Positions 1 through 7,598 of a stretch of 23,585 nucleotides of DNA are shown one piece after another. The notes under the pieces were generated by a model. The model was given only the letters and a program-made list of their open reading frames with translations. It searched no databases and was not told the DNA's origin. The stretch lies in NCBI GenBank assembly GCA_030600505.1, contig JAUVLY010000002.1, positions 1-23,585 of the forward strand. The letters run 5' to 3'. The translations under genes were made by a program, and so were the position numbers. The DNA is from Candidatus Falkowiibacteriota bacterium (GTDB lineage Bacteria; Patescibacteriota; Patescibacteriia; Patescibacteriales; UBA12075). Each line of letters begins with the position of its first letter. The first letter of the stretch is position 1.

Positions 1-16
1 AAACCGGGATTTATTT

Positions 17-69
17 ATTCGCATGTGCCCAAGTTGGAGTGGGGCTTTTTGCGCTAGCAAAAATAACAT
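17..69 (+). repeat. Two-hairpin dispersed repeat, copy 1
   Basis: First of four copies in this window (others at 12673, 17797 and 23109), all in the same orientation. Each has ATTCGCATGTG, a variable GC-rich hairpin, then the nearly invariant CTTTTTGCGCTAGCAAAAAC. Here the first stem is GCCC/GGGC (28-31 and 41-45 region). The second hairpin is TTTTTGC-GCTA-GCAAAAA. It lies just past the stop of the minus-strand exonuclease gene. A GC stem followed by five T looks like a plus-strand intrinsic terminator, but the conserved second hairpin and flanks are more than a terminator needs. Confidence 0.75.
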
Positions 70-111
70 TAAGTACTATAGTTTTATCATAAATACATAA
101 ATAATGCAAGT

Positions 112-816
112 TCATATATACTTCCTCCATTTCTCATACAACTCCGTAGTCGCCACCAGATCCCAGGAATTGTATTCAGCGATTTCTTTGTATTTTTTAT
201 CTTTAAACAAGCCCCCTACATCGTCCCCGGTAATGCCCGAGGTTTTGGGTGAGCGAATGCCCAGGGCCTGGCAGTAGAGGTGCAGATTGCCGCGGCGGCG
301 GACCGCGCCATAGAAAGAGAGCTGGTCAAAGAGGTCAATGTGTTTTACAGCCGTTTGCTGAAAACGAAGATAGCGGTTGGCCATCAAATTCTTGCTTGGC
401 TTAATTTTATACTTAGCACCACGGATAAGAATAAACGGCACGTCAAAGGAACGGCCGTTAAAACTAACAAAAGTATTATACTTACTAGCACCTTGCCAAA
501 AAGCAGTAATCATTTCTTTCTCAGTTTTGGGCTTAAAGATAAAACTACCATCTCGCCACTCCTTGCTCTCAGCGGCCGGCGTTTGAAAATAAACCACGCC
601 TTTGTTTTTCTCTGTATCAAAAACACCAATTGCCACAATCTCCCCGGTAAGCGGCGAAAACCCCAGCCCTTCCTTTAAGTCGGTTAAAGCTGCTTGATAT
701 TTACCCTTGTCATCTCCGGCCTGCCGCTTGATCCAACGGGTTAAATTGGCCCTTGTCACCTCATCCAAAGCTTCAAAATCACACCCCACGGTCTCAATGT
801 CAAAAATTAAAGCCAT
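112..816 (-). CDS. Predicted PolB-like 3'-5' exonuclease (RNase H-like fold)
   Basis: A 234-residue stand-alone 3'-5' exonuclease of the DnaQ-like superfamily, closest to the predicted PolB-type exonuclease domain (DNA_pol_B_exo2). All three exonuclease motifs are visible. Exo I is FDIET with D6 and E8. Exo II is FNGRSFDVPF with N120 and D125. Exo III is YNSWD with Y215 and D219. The family uses two metal ions to remove nucleotides from DNA 3' ends; a repair or proofreading role is inferred. There is no polymerase domain, so it is a free-standing nuclease. The start is the ATG giving MALIFDIE, which places motif I at the very N terminus as is usual. No Shine-Dalgarno is visible. The stop is TGA, which fixes genetic code 11. 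Upstream lies an inverted repeat (840-940). Confidence 0.85.
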   Translation of the reverse strand: MALIFDIETVGCDFEALDEVTRANLTRWIKRQAGDDKGKYQAALTDLKEGLGFSPLTGEIVAIGVFDTEKNKGVVYFQTPAAESKEWRDGSFIFKPKTEKEMITAFWQGASKYNTFVSFNGRSFDVPFILIRGAKYKIKPSKNLMANRYLRFQQTAVKHIDLFDQLSFYGAVRRRGNLHLYCQALGIRSPKTSGITGDDVGGLFKDKKYKEIAEYNSWDLVATTELYEKWRKYI

Positions 817-839
817 AATAACAATTAATAATCAAATCA

Positions 840-940
840 CAAGATACAATAACCAAAAAATAATCAAACATCAATAACTAAAAAATTTATTTGGTTATTT
901 GAAAATTGATTATTGGATATTTTTTGGTTATTGTATCTTG
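840..940. repeat. AT-rich inverted repeat upstream of the exonuclease gene
   Basis: The 23 bases at 840-862 (CAAGATACAATAACC...) are the exact reverse complement of 918-940. Further pairing (AATCAA with TTGATT) continues inward around a small bulge, leaving a loop of about 50 bases. It fills the gap between the lipoprotein gene and the exonuclease start at 816. It resembles the degenerate ataaccaa-type intergenic repeats common in Patescibacteria. Function is unknown; it could be a 5'-leader hairpin or a relic of a small mobile repeat. Confidence 0.65.
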
Positions 941-999
941 GTTATTGTTGCTTTTTATACTTGTATTTTGTATCTTTTATGCTTTTTTGTCAAACAAAA

Positions 1000-1025
1000 G
1001 AAGCAACTTTGTAGTTGCCTCTTCT
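1000..1025 (-). terminator. Intrinsic terminator of the DsbA-like lipoprotein gene
   Basis: GCAACT (1003-1008) pairs with AGTTGC (1013-1018) around a TTGT loop, and the flanking AGAAG/CTTCT extends the stem. On the minus strand the hairpin is followed by TTCTTTTGTTTG. It lies about 30 bases beyond the stop at 1053. Confidence 0.65.
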
Positions 1026-1052
1026 GTGTTATATAAACTCAATAAAATCCCC

Positions 1053-2027
1053 TTAGGTTCCACAACCAGCAGCCGTGTCACTACCGGTTCCGCCGCCAAA
1101 TCCCGGCGATGGGGCAGCACTAGAAAGCTCGGTTAAGCATTCAGCCGGCGGATTCTCATAGCCGTTACAAATTACTTTTAAAAGTGAGGCTGCGTCGCGC
1201 CCGGAAGAAATTTTTTCGCCATTTATCACCAAGCCAGGCGATCCTTTAACGCCATATTTGGTAACATCAGTCTTGTCCACATTAAATTGCGGAAAACGGC
1301 CACTAGTCCAGGTACTTTTATCATTAAATAATTCAGTAACTTTATATTCCTGGTCAATTGCCTTAACACAAACATTTAACTTGCTGGTATTAATCTTGGT
1401 TTTAATCAAGCAACCGGCACCATCGTCAGCCTCTAAAAAACAATCTAAATAAGAATATAATTTATTGGGCTCATTTTTCTGAATACAGTGCTGATTAAGC
1501 TGCTCATCCAGCTCTTTTTTGCCGTGCATTGCGTAGTCACAAAACTTAAGCTCGAAATCCACCTTATCGCCCAGCGTTTTAACTGCCGGCAAAATTCCTT
1601 TTTCGATCTGTGTGCCATAGGGACAATGACTCATTACAAAAAGCTCAACCTTGGCTTTTTCGGCCTTAGGAACATTGGCGGCTGCCTGGGGCTGGCTATC
1701 TGGCTGGTCGGCGTTCTGATTCTTACCCTCTATCTCAGCGATGTCCATTACTTGCGGGAAAAATTTCTTACCATCCTTGGTAATGTAAGAGGTGACTTCC
1801 TGCCCGCTGGACATATTAATCACGAGTTTATACATTCCATCTTCCTCACTTGCCTCTTTGATGGATACGGTTGAACCGGGCTGCATTAAATTTGTGTTAA
1901 CAAATTCAACCGCCTTAGCCTTGGCCTCTTCCAAAGTCAAAACCTTTTCAGTAGTTTTGGACCCAAGCTTAGTACAACCGGTTGCCACAACCACTAGTAT
2001 TAAGCCTAAAAATATAATTTTCTTCAT
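1053..2027 (-). CDS. Cysteine-rich DsbA/GILT-like thioredoxin-fold lipoprotein
   Basis: 324 residues. An N-terminal signal with a lipobox-like VATGC puts the lipidated cysteine at C18. Residues 30-100 form a small domain, followed by a Gln/Pro/Ala-rich linker (101-125) and a thioredoxin-fold domain from about 126. The active-site loop reads SHCPYG (C135), so only one cysteine of a CXXC is present. The cis-proline loop is VKGSPGLVING (P264). The motif HGKKELDEQLNQHC (168-181) and further cysteines (163, 196, 206, 220, 287, 297) recall GILT-type thiol reductases. The chain ends in a Gly-rich tail with GCGT (C322). It probably exchanges or isomerises disulfides on the outer face of the membrane; this is inferred. 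No DsbB/VKOR partner is in the window. The start is the only ATG that gives the signal peptide. Confidence 0.8.
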   Translation of the reverse strand: MKKIIFLGLILVVVATGCTKLGSKTTEKVLTLEEAKAKAVEFVNTNLMQPGSTVSIKEASEEDGMYKLVINMSSGQEVTSYITKDGKKFFPQVMDIAEIEGKNQNADQPDSQPQAAANVPKAEKAKVELFVMSHCPYGTQIEKGILPAVKTLGDKVDFELKFCDYAMHGKKELDEQLNQHCIQKNEPNKLYSYLDCFLEADDGAGCLIKTKINTSKLNVCVKAIDQEYKVTELFNDKSTWTSGRFPQFNVDKTDVTKYGVKGSPGLVINGEKISSGRDAASLLKVICNGYENPPAECLTELSSAAPSPGFGGGTGSDTAAGCGT

Positions 2028-2090
2028 AGAGTTATAATTATTAATAATTTTATTAATTCACCTTACGCACTAAACATTTTTACCTTGGAA

Positions 2091-2181
2091 GAAACTATAA
2101 TTAATGTAATTTAAACAAAAATAAGGATAAAAATAAGTTTTATCTTAGTATTTTTGTTTAAATTACGTTAATTATAGTTTC
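2091..2181. repeat. Long AT-rich hairpin between gyrA and the lipoprotein gene
   Basis: The first 33 bases (2091-2123, beginning GAAACTATAATTAA) pair with 2149-2181, with one discrepancy (T2105 opposite G2167, a G-U wobble in plus-strand RNA). The stem continues imperfectly to a loop near 2133-2137. Nearly identical 13-base words TTACGCA(C/A)TAAAC lie at 2063 and 2184, on either side. It sits in the 239-base gap downstream of gyrA and upstream of the lipoprotein gene. It could end gyrA transcription or be a MITE-like remnant. Confidence 0.75.
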
Positions 2182-2266
2182 GTTTACGCAATAAACGCGT
2201 AACATGAATTGGTTATTTTTCAAATAATAATACTACAATAACAAATTTGAAAATTTAAGTCAAAAA

Positions 2267-4993
2267 TTAAATCCAGGATACACAAGCTACTTTATCATTA
2301 CCATCCTTAAAGCGCATCAACCGCACCCCTTGGGTATCGCGCCCCAGCTGGTTGACTGATTTAAAAGGCAAGCGTATTACCTGGCCATTATTTGAAATAA
2401 TTATCAAATCTTTATCTTTCATGGTTTCCGCGTTTAGTACATAAGCATTTACCAGCTGACCGGTCTTGGTGGTTACCTTGGCCGTCTTGATCCCGGAACC
2501 GCCCCGATTCTGTACCTTGTAAAAACCAATTGAGGTTCGTTTGCCATAGCCCTGCTCCATTACGGTGACTACCTGAATTTTCTTTAACTTTTCTTTATCT
2601 GTCTTTATCACGCCCATGCCAACAATCGTATCATCTTTTTTAAGCCGAATTCCAAACACCCCCGTTGCGTTCCGGCCCATATGTCTGACATCGGTTTCTC
2701 TAAAACGAATCGCTTGGCCCTTAGCCGTAATTAAATGTATTTCATTTTTCCCACTAGTGGGCTTGGCCCAGATCAGCCTATCTTCCGGTTTTATTTTGAT
2801 CGCGATCAGGCCCGAGCGCCGCACATTGGCAAACGCTTCCAGTTTAACTTTTTTCACCAGGCCCTTTTCGGTAGCAAAGAAAAGAAAATGTGCATTACTT
2901 ATTTTATCCAAAGGCAAAGTAGAAGTTACCTGCTCGCCGTGGCCAAGCTCAAGAAAATTAACAATCGCCTGACCCTTGGCCGTTCTTGTAGCCTGGGGAA
3001 TCTCATAGGCTTTGAGCTTAAAAACCCGGCCCCTGGTGGTAAAGAAAAGAATATCCGAATGCGTTGAAGTCGTAAACATAAATTCAACCATATCCTCTTC
3101 CTTGGTGGTAAGGCCAATCACGCCCTTGCCGCCCCGGTGCTGGCTCTTAAAGGTGTCCGGCGTCACCCGCTTGATATAACCATCACGCGTCATAAACACA
3201 ACCACTTCTTCATTCGGCACCAGATCTTCCATAGAAAAATCTTTAACGCCGCGAGCTACTACCTGGGTACGCCGCTCATCGCCGTATTTATCTTTGATAG
3301 CGCTTAGTTCGTCTTTGATTATTTTCTTAATTCGTGCTTTTGAATTAAGTATCGCTTCCAGCTCTTTAATTAGTTTCTTTTTTTCCTTTAGCTCATCTTC
3401 AATACGCAATCTTTCCAAATTAGCTAAATTCTGCAGCCTCATCTCAAGAATTGCAACCGCCTGCTTTTCGCTAAGCTTAAATTTTTTCATCAAATTCGCC
3501 CGAGCCACATCCTTGTCTTTACTGGCTTTAATGGTTTTGATCACCGCGTCAATATTCTTAAGCGCGATCATTAAACCTTCCAGAATATGAGCCCGCGCCT
3601 TGGCTTTTCTAAGGTCAAACTGCGTCCGGCGAGTTACCACCTCTGTTCGATGTTTAATATATTCTTCCAGAGCCATCTTTAATGTCAGCACTTTCGGCTG
3701 TATCCCATCAACCAAAGCCAGCATATTAACGTGAAAGGTTTCCTGTAGTTGGGTATTTTTGTATAAACTATTTAATATTTTCTTGGGGTAGGCATCCCGC
3801 TTAAGATCAACCACGATCCGGACGCCATCTTTATCCGACTCATCACGCAAATCTCTAATGCCTTCCAATTTTTTACTTTTTACCAAAAAAGCAATTTTTT
3901 CTACCAACGTAGCTTTATTCACCTGGTACGGAATTTCGGTAATAATTATTTGATACTGGTTTGACTTGTCTTCTTTGATCTCAGCCCGGCCGCGCAGGAC
4001 AATACCGCCCTTGCCGGTGGCAAAAGCCTGGCGAATATCATTTTGATTATATATTATTCCGCCGGTTGGAAAATCCGGACCCTTAACAAACTGCATCAAG
4101 TCCTCGGTACTGGCGCCTGGATTATCGATCAAATAAACAATCCCATCAATTATTTCGTTTAAATTATGCGGGGGAATATTGGTTGCCATACCCACGGCAA
4201 TACCCATGGTGCCGTTTAAGAGCAAATTAGGCAACCGGGAAGGCATTACTTGGGGTTCTTTTTGCGAGCCGTCATAGTTGGGCGAAAAATTAACCGTGTC
4301 CCTTTCTATATCAGCCAACAATTCTTCGGCAATAGCGCTCATTTTGGCTTCGGTATAGCGCATGGCAGCCGCCCGGTCCCCGTCCATGGAGCCAAAGTTC
4401 CCCTGGCCTTTTACCAGCGGATAACGCAAAGAAAAAACCTGGGCCATTCTAACCATAGAGTCATAGACCGCGGTGTCGCCATGAGGATGATATTTACCAA
4501 GCACTTCACCAATTACATTGGCTGATTTTCTAAATTTAGCTGTCGGTTTAAGGCCGATTGACCACATCGCGTAAAGAATCCGCCGATGTACCGGCTTAAG
4601 GCCGTCCCGCACATCCGGCAAGGCCCGGGATACAATTACGCTCATTGCGTAATCAAGATAAGACTTGCGCATTTCATCACTTAAGGGTAACGGCTCGATC
4701 ATGCCATACTCGGTCTTTTGCCTCTCGGTTACTATAGTCATTGTCGGAAAATTCTCATCCTTATTTTCTTGGCCTTTTTCTTCTTTGGATTCTTTTGAAA
4801 CAACGGCTTTAACGGCCGATGTCTTTTCCTTCTCGGATTTTTTTGGAATAACAGCTTTAACAACCTTTGGTTTTTTTACTATTGGTTTAACCTTTGGCTT
4901 AGGCGCAGCCTTAACAACCGATTTTTTAACAATCTTTTTCTTACTAACCGCTTTCTTTTTCGGTGTTGCTTTTTTTATAATTTTTTTTGCCAT
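2267..4993 (-). CDS. gyrA: DNA gyrase subunit A with lysine-rich N-terminal tail
   Basis: 908 residues. The DNA breakage-reunion subunit of gyrase introduces negative supercoils together with GyrB (not in this window). The core starts near residue 97 (IEPLPLSDEMRKSYLDYAMS). The catalytic tyrosine is Y213 in AMRYTEAKM. The quinolone-determining stretch is ANVIGEVLGKYHPHGDTAVY, with T174 and D178 at the E. coli Ser83 and Asp87 positions. The GyrA box, QHRGGKG (618-624), heads the C-terminal pinwheel and separates it from ParC; it differs from QRRGGKG by one residue. The first 80 or so residues are Lys/Ala/Val/Pro-rich, like a histone H1 tail, and are absent from typical GyrA (Y213 here against Y122 in E. 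coli). The ATG at 4993 keeps this tail. A later ATG (Met85) could make a normal-length protein. No Shine-Dalgarno precedes either. Confidence 0.96.
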   Translation of the reverse strand: MAKKIIKKATPKKKAVSKKKIVKKSVVKAAPKPKVKPIVKKPKVVKAVIPKKSEKEKTSAVKAVVSKESKEEKGQENKDENFPTMTIVTERQKTEYGMIEPLPLSDEMRKSYLDYAMSVIVSRALPDVRDGLKPVHRRILYAMWSIGLKPTAKFRKSANVIGEVLGKYHPHGDTAVYDSMVRMAQVFSLRYPLVKGQGNFGSMDGDRAAAMRYTEAKMSAIAEELLADIERDTVNFSPNYDGSQKEPQVMPSRLPNLLLNGTMGIAVGMATNIPPHNLNEIIDGIVYLIDNPGASTEDLMQFVKGPDFPTGGIIYNQNDIRQAFATGKGGIVLRGRAEIKEDKSNQYQIIITEIPYQVNKATLVEKIAFLVKSKKLEGIRDLRDESDKDGVRIVVDLKRDAYPKKILNSLYKNTQLQETFHVNMLALVDGIQPKVLTLKMALEEYIKHRTEVVTRRTQFDLRKAKARAHILEGLMIALKNIDAVIKTIKASKDKDVARANLMKKFKLSEKQAVAILEMRLQNLANLERLRIEDELKEKKKLIKELEAILNSKARIKKIIKDELSAIKDKYGDERRTQVVARGVKDFSMEDLVPNEEVVVFMTRDGYIKRVTPDTFKSQHRGGKGVIGLTTKEEDMVEFMFTTSTHSDILFFTTRGRVFKLKAYEIPQATRTAKGQAIVNFLELGHGEQVTSTLPLDKISNAHFLFFATEKGLVKKVKLEAFANVRRSGLIAIKIKPEDRLIWAKPTSGKNEIHLITAKGQAIRFRETDVRHMGRNATGVFGIRLKKDDTIVGMGVIKTDKEKLKKIQVVTVMEQGYGKRTSIGFYKVQNRGGSGIKTAKVTTKTGQLVNAYVLNAETMKDKDLIIISNNGQVIRLPFKSVNQLGRDTQGVRLMRFKDGNDKVACVSWI

Positions 4994-5032
4994 ATATTTT
5001 ATAATTCAAATTTATTTATTTTTTCACCTTTG

Positions 5033-5116
5033 TGTCATCCCGAGGAGCGTAGCGACGAAGGATCTCGTTTCTATATCCACGAGATTCTTCACTCCCTACG
5101 GGAGTTCAGAATGACA
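5033..5116. repeat. GTCAT...ATGAC dispersed hairpin repeat, copy A
   Basis: An 84-base unit bounded by inverted ends TGTCATCC and GAATGACA. It contains GAGGAGCGTAGCGACGAAGG and GAGATTCTTC. A second copy at 18259 is interrupted by an insertion sequence. Units with this wording (GAGGAGCGAAGCGACGAAG...) recur between genes in many unrelated bacteria and yield false peptides with HSERSEES. It lies between gyrA and the gene at 5129. Confidence 0.8.
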
Positions 5117-5128
5117 TAGAGCTGTAAT

Positions 5129-5713
5129 CTATTCATCTTCTAAAATAGATTTTAATTCCTCTATTTGTTCTTCGGTGATTTCATTTTCAGTCGTAGACCC
5201 AAGGTCATTGCTCGGCAGTTTCTCTGTGGCAGTAGCGTTATATTGCTCAGCCGTTAAATTATCCTTAAGTTCATCAATTTTTTCCAAGTTAACTTTCATT
5301 TGGTCCAAACGCTGGCTCAAGCCTTCACTCAATTCCTGCCAGGTGCCGGCCAAATCGCTGTCATCTTCGCTGGTTACACGCATTTTCTCAAAAACCTGAG
5401 AAACATTAATGATCCAAAAAAAAGCGATTAAAACCATAAAAAATGTTACCCCGGAAAATATTATTAGTTGTTTTTCACGGTCCAGCTTGGTTTCCATCTC
5501 TCTGTCATCAACTGCCTTTTTCTTGGCTTTAGGTCTCTTTGTATCCTTGATGCGGACTTTTGCCTGGATAGCTGAACTCTTTCTAGACTTAACTTTACGA
5601 ATTTTAACTTTCTCTTTTTTTATTTTATTTAATTTTTTCTCAGCGATAAGTTCCTTATTGGTTTTAGCCAACTTGTTTGTAGGCTTAATTTTTTTCTTCT
5701 TCCTCCCTGGCAT
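5129..5713 (-). CDS. Unknown single-pass membrane protein, basic head and coiled acidic tail
   Basis: 194 residues, family not recognised. Residues 1-80 are strongly basic (GRKKKKIKPTNK and many KK/KR pairs). One membrane helix, LIIFSGVTFFMVLIAFFWII, covers about 83-102. The rest is acidic and likely helical/coiled-coil, with repeats of Leu, Glu and Lys and an acidic end (ILEDE). By the positive-inside rule the basic part would be cytoplasmic and the coiled tail outside. It is the first gene of the leftward unit ahead of gyrA, with its own extended -10 promoter at 5779-5807. The basic tail could touch nucleic acid or phospholipid, but this is speculation. Confidence 0.7.
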   Translation of the reverse strand: MPGRKKKKIKPTNKLAKTNKELIAEKKLNKIKKEKVKIRKVKSRKSSAIQAKVRIKDTKRPKAKKKAVDDREMETKLDREKQLIIFSGVTFFMVLIAFFWIINVSQVFEKMRVTSEDDSDLAGTWQELSEGLSQRLDQMKVNLEKIDELKDNLTAEQYNATATEKLPSNDLGSTTENEITEEQIEELKSILEDE

Positions 5714-5749
5714 ATTGCTCTAAAACTTTACTCAAAAACAATAAAAACT

Positions 5750-5764
5750 CACTCAAAATGAGTG
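5750..5764. promoter_or_regulatory. Palindrome in the leader of the 5129-5713 gene
   Basis: CACTCA-AAA-TGAGTG is an exact inverted repeat between the -10 box (5779-5784) and the start at 5713. It may be an operator or a short 5'-UTR hairpin. Confidence 0.4.
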
Positions 5765-5778
5765 TTTAATTTAACTTA

Positions 5779-5807
5779 ATTGTAGCAAAAAATACCCTAT
5801 TTGTAAA
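5779..5807 (-). promoter_or_regulatory. Extended -10 promoter for the 5129-5713 gene
   Basis: Read on the minus strand: TTTACA (5802-5807), 17 bases, TACAAT (5779-5784), with TGC directly upstream of the -10. It is one of four TGC-extended promoters in the window (see 12612, 13441, 22945). Confidence 0.6.
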
Positions 5808-5849
5808 GCCAAAAAAAGCCAAAAAAAAAGCCATTTTTTATTGTAATTT

Positions 5850-5877
5850 TTGCAAAAATATTATAAAATTATATTAT
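5850..5877 (+). promoter_or_regulatory. Promoter of the GH13/GT4 operon
   Basis: TTGCAA (5850-5855), 16 bases, TATTAT (5872-5877). Predicted transcription start is near 5884, leaving only about 13 bases before the ATG at 5897, so the mRNA would be close to leaderless. This agrees with the lack of a Shine-Dalgarno. Confidence 0.5.
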
Positions 5878-5896
5878 TAGTATATAGAAATAGTCT

Positions 5897-7585
5897 ATGA
5901 AATCTCTTAAGCAAAAAATTGAATACCTTTATCCCGAAAAAGCAGATGAGACATACGAAGAATTAAACGAATTAATAAAAAATTATAAAAATAAACACGT
6001 TGAAAAATCAAAAAACAATGACCCCATATTTAATGAAAAAGACGTCATGCTTATTTGCTACGCTGACCATGTCCAAAAAAACGGCGCAAAACCACTCCAG
6101 ACAATGCGATTATTTTTACGCCGCTACGCCAAGGGAATAATTAATCGTATTCATTTTCTCCCTTTTTATGATCACTCTGAATTTGACGACGGCTTTTCAG
6201 TAAAAAATTATAACGAGGTACACAGGGATTATGGCGATTGGAATGATATAAAAAAAATTGCTAAAGATTTTACTTTTATGTTTGACTTGGTATTAAACCA
6301 CGCTTCCATTCAGGGCGATATCGCAACCAAGCAGTTAGCCGGTGACAAAAACTATAAAGATTTCTTTTTGATTCTTGATAAAAAAATTGATACTGCGAAA
6401 ATCTTCCGGCCAAGAACTCATCCTTTATTCACGCCCGTAGACACATCGAGCGGAGAAAAATATGCCTGGACCACCTTTTCCGAAGATCAAATAGACTGGA
6501 ACTTTAAAAATCCAAAAGTGCTGCTAGAAATGATCAAAACTTTACTTCTTTACTTTGAGAATGGCGCGCAAGCGATCCGTTTGGACGCGGTCGCCTATAT
6601 TTGGAAAAAACTCGGCACCGCTTGCTTTGATCTGGAAGAATGCCACATCGTCGTGCAAATTTTCCGCGACGTTTTTCGTGAGTGCGAACCGCGTGCTTGG
6701 GCAATCGCGGAAACCGTCCTTCCACATGAAAAAAATATTGAATACCTCGGCAACGGACAAAATGAATCCCATTTTGTTTATAACTTCGCTTTGGAAACCC
6801 TGCTCCTGCATACTTTTTTAGAGGCTGACACCAGCGTGGCTAATGAATTCTTTGATCGTATTACAAATGATTTTGGCGATGAAACCAGCATTTTAAATCT
6901 CTCGGTCTCTCACGACGGCGTCCATGTTATTCCCGCCAAAGGAGTACTGGATAACAAACAGATGATGGCTATCGCCAAAGACTGTGAAAAAAAAGGCGCT
7001 AAAGTCCTCTACCGGACAGTTGAAGGCGGAGAAGGTAAAACCGAGCCTTATGAACTAAACATTTCCTACCCAAGCGCGATCGAAGGGATTAAGAAATATT
7101 TAGCCAGCCAGGCGATTCAATTGGCCCTTAAGGGAGTACCGCTGATTTATTTGAATAATCTAATCGGCGCAGAAAACTGGAGCGAGGGCGTTAAAAAACT
7201 AGGCTTCTCCAGGGCAATTAACCGGCAAAAATTTAATTATAAAACACTTGCTAAAATCCTAGGGGACAAAAATACCCGCCAATCAAAAATTTACTCCGGT
7301 TATGTTAAACTTCTTAAAGCACGTATCAGGGAGCCTCTCTTCTCTCCCCTGGCAAACCAAAATATCCTCAAAATAGATAAACGCGTTCTGGCAATACACC
7401 GCTCTTCTAGAAATAAAAATTTAATTGCCCTTACAAATGTAAGTGACAATATAATAGAATTATCAAGTATTAAAATAAAAAGTATATTAAATAAAAATGA
7501 AGCTTTAAATATTATTAACAACTCCAAAATAAATATTAAAAATAAAATCCATTTGCATCCTTACGAAGTAATGTGGCTAAAGTAA
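5897..7585 (+). CDS. GH13_18 sucrose phosphorylase-like glycoside phosphorylase
   Basis: 562 residues, an (alpha/beta)8-barrel enzyme of glycoside hydrolase family 13, closest to the sucrose/glucosylglycerate phosphorylase subfamily (GH13_18). The barrel motifs run in order: IHFLPFYDHSEFDDGFSV (86-102), FDLVLNH (129-135), the nucleophile D230 in AIRLDAVAYIWKK, the acid/base E272 in WAIAETV and the transition-state stabiliser D340 in SVSHDGV. The DDGFSV wording after the PFxxxS loop is typical of this subfamily and not of alpha-amylases. Family members reversibly phosphorolyse alpha-glucosides such as sucrose, glucosylglycerol or glucosylglycerate to glucose 1-phosphate. The actual acceptor cannot be read from the sequence. 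There is no signal peptide, so it is cytoplasmic. The stop is 13 bases before the GT4 gene, so the two are very likely co-transcribed. Confidence 0.88.
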   Translation: MKSLKQKIEYLYPEKADETYEELNELIKNYKNKHVEKSKNNDPIFNEKDVMLICYADHVQKNGAKPLQTMRLFLRRYAKGIINRIHFLPFYDHSEFDDGFSVKNYNEVHRDYGDWNDIKKIAKDFTFMFDLVLNHASIQGDIATKQLAGDKNYKDFFLILDKKIDTAKIFRPRTHPLFTPVDTSSGEKYAWTTFSEDQIDWNFKNPKVLLEMIKTLLLYFENGAQAIRLDAVAYIWKKLGTACFDLEECHIVVQIFRDVFRECEPRAWAIAETVLPHEKNIEYLGNGQNESHFVYNFALETLLLHTFLEADTSVANEFFDRITNDFGDETSILNLSVSHDGVHVIPAKGVLDNKQMMAIAKDCEKKGAKVLYRTVEGGEGKTEPYELNISYPSAIEGIKKYLASQAIQLALKGVPLIYLNNLIGAENWSEGVKKLGFSRAINRQKFNYKTLAKILGDKNTRQSKIYSGYVKLLKARIREPLFSPLANQNILKIDKRVLAIHRSSRNKNLIALTNVSDNIIELSSIKIKSILNKNEALNIINNSKINIKNKIHLHPYEVMWLK

Positions 7586-7598
7586 TAAAGTAATATCT

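Noticed and set aside
112..114. Possible TGA recoding (code 25)
   Set aside because: TGA ends the exonuclease and transposase at the expected family lengths, and no frame needs TGA read as glycine.
906..1136. Plus-strand 76-codon frame with a hydrophobic start
   Set aside because: It lies on the AT-rich inverted repeat and terminator and overlaps the end of the lipoprotein gene; the hydrophobicity comes from T-rich repeat sequence.
5897..7585. Annotation as a plain alpha-amylase
   Set aside because: The DDGFSV loop and the wording around the three carboxylates fit GH13_18 phosphorylases, and there is no signal peptide for an extracellular amylase.
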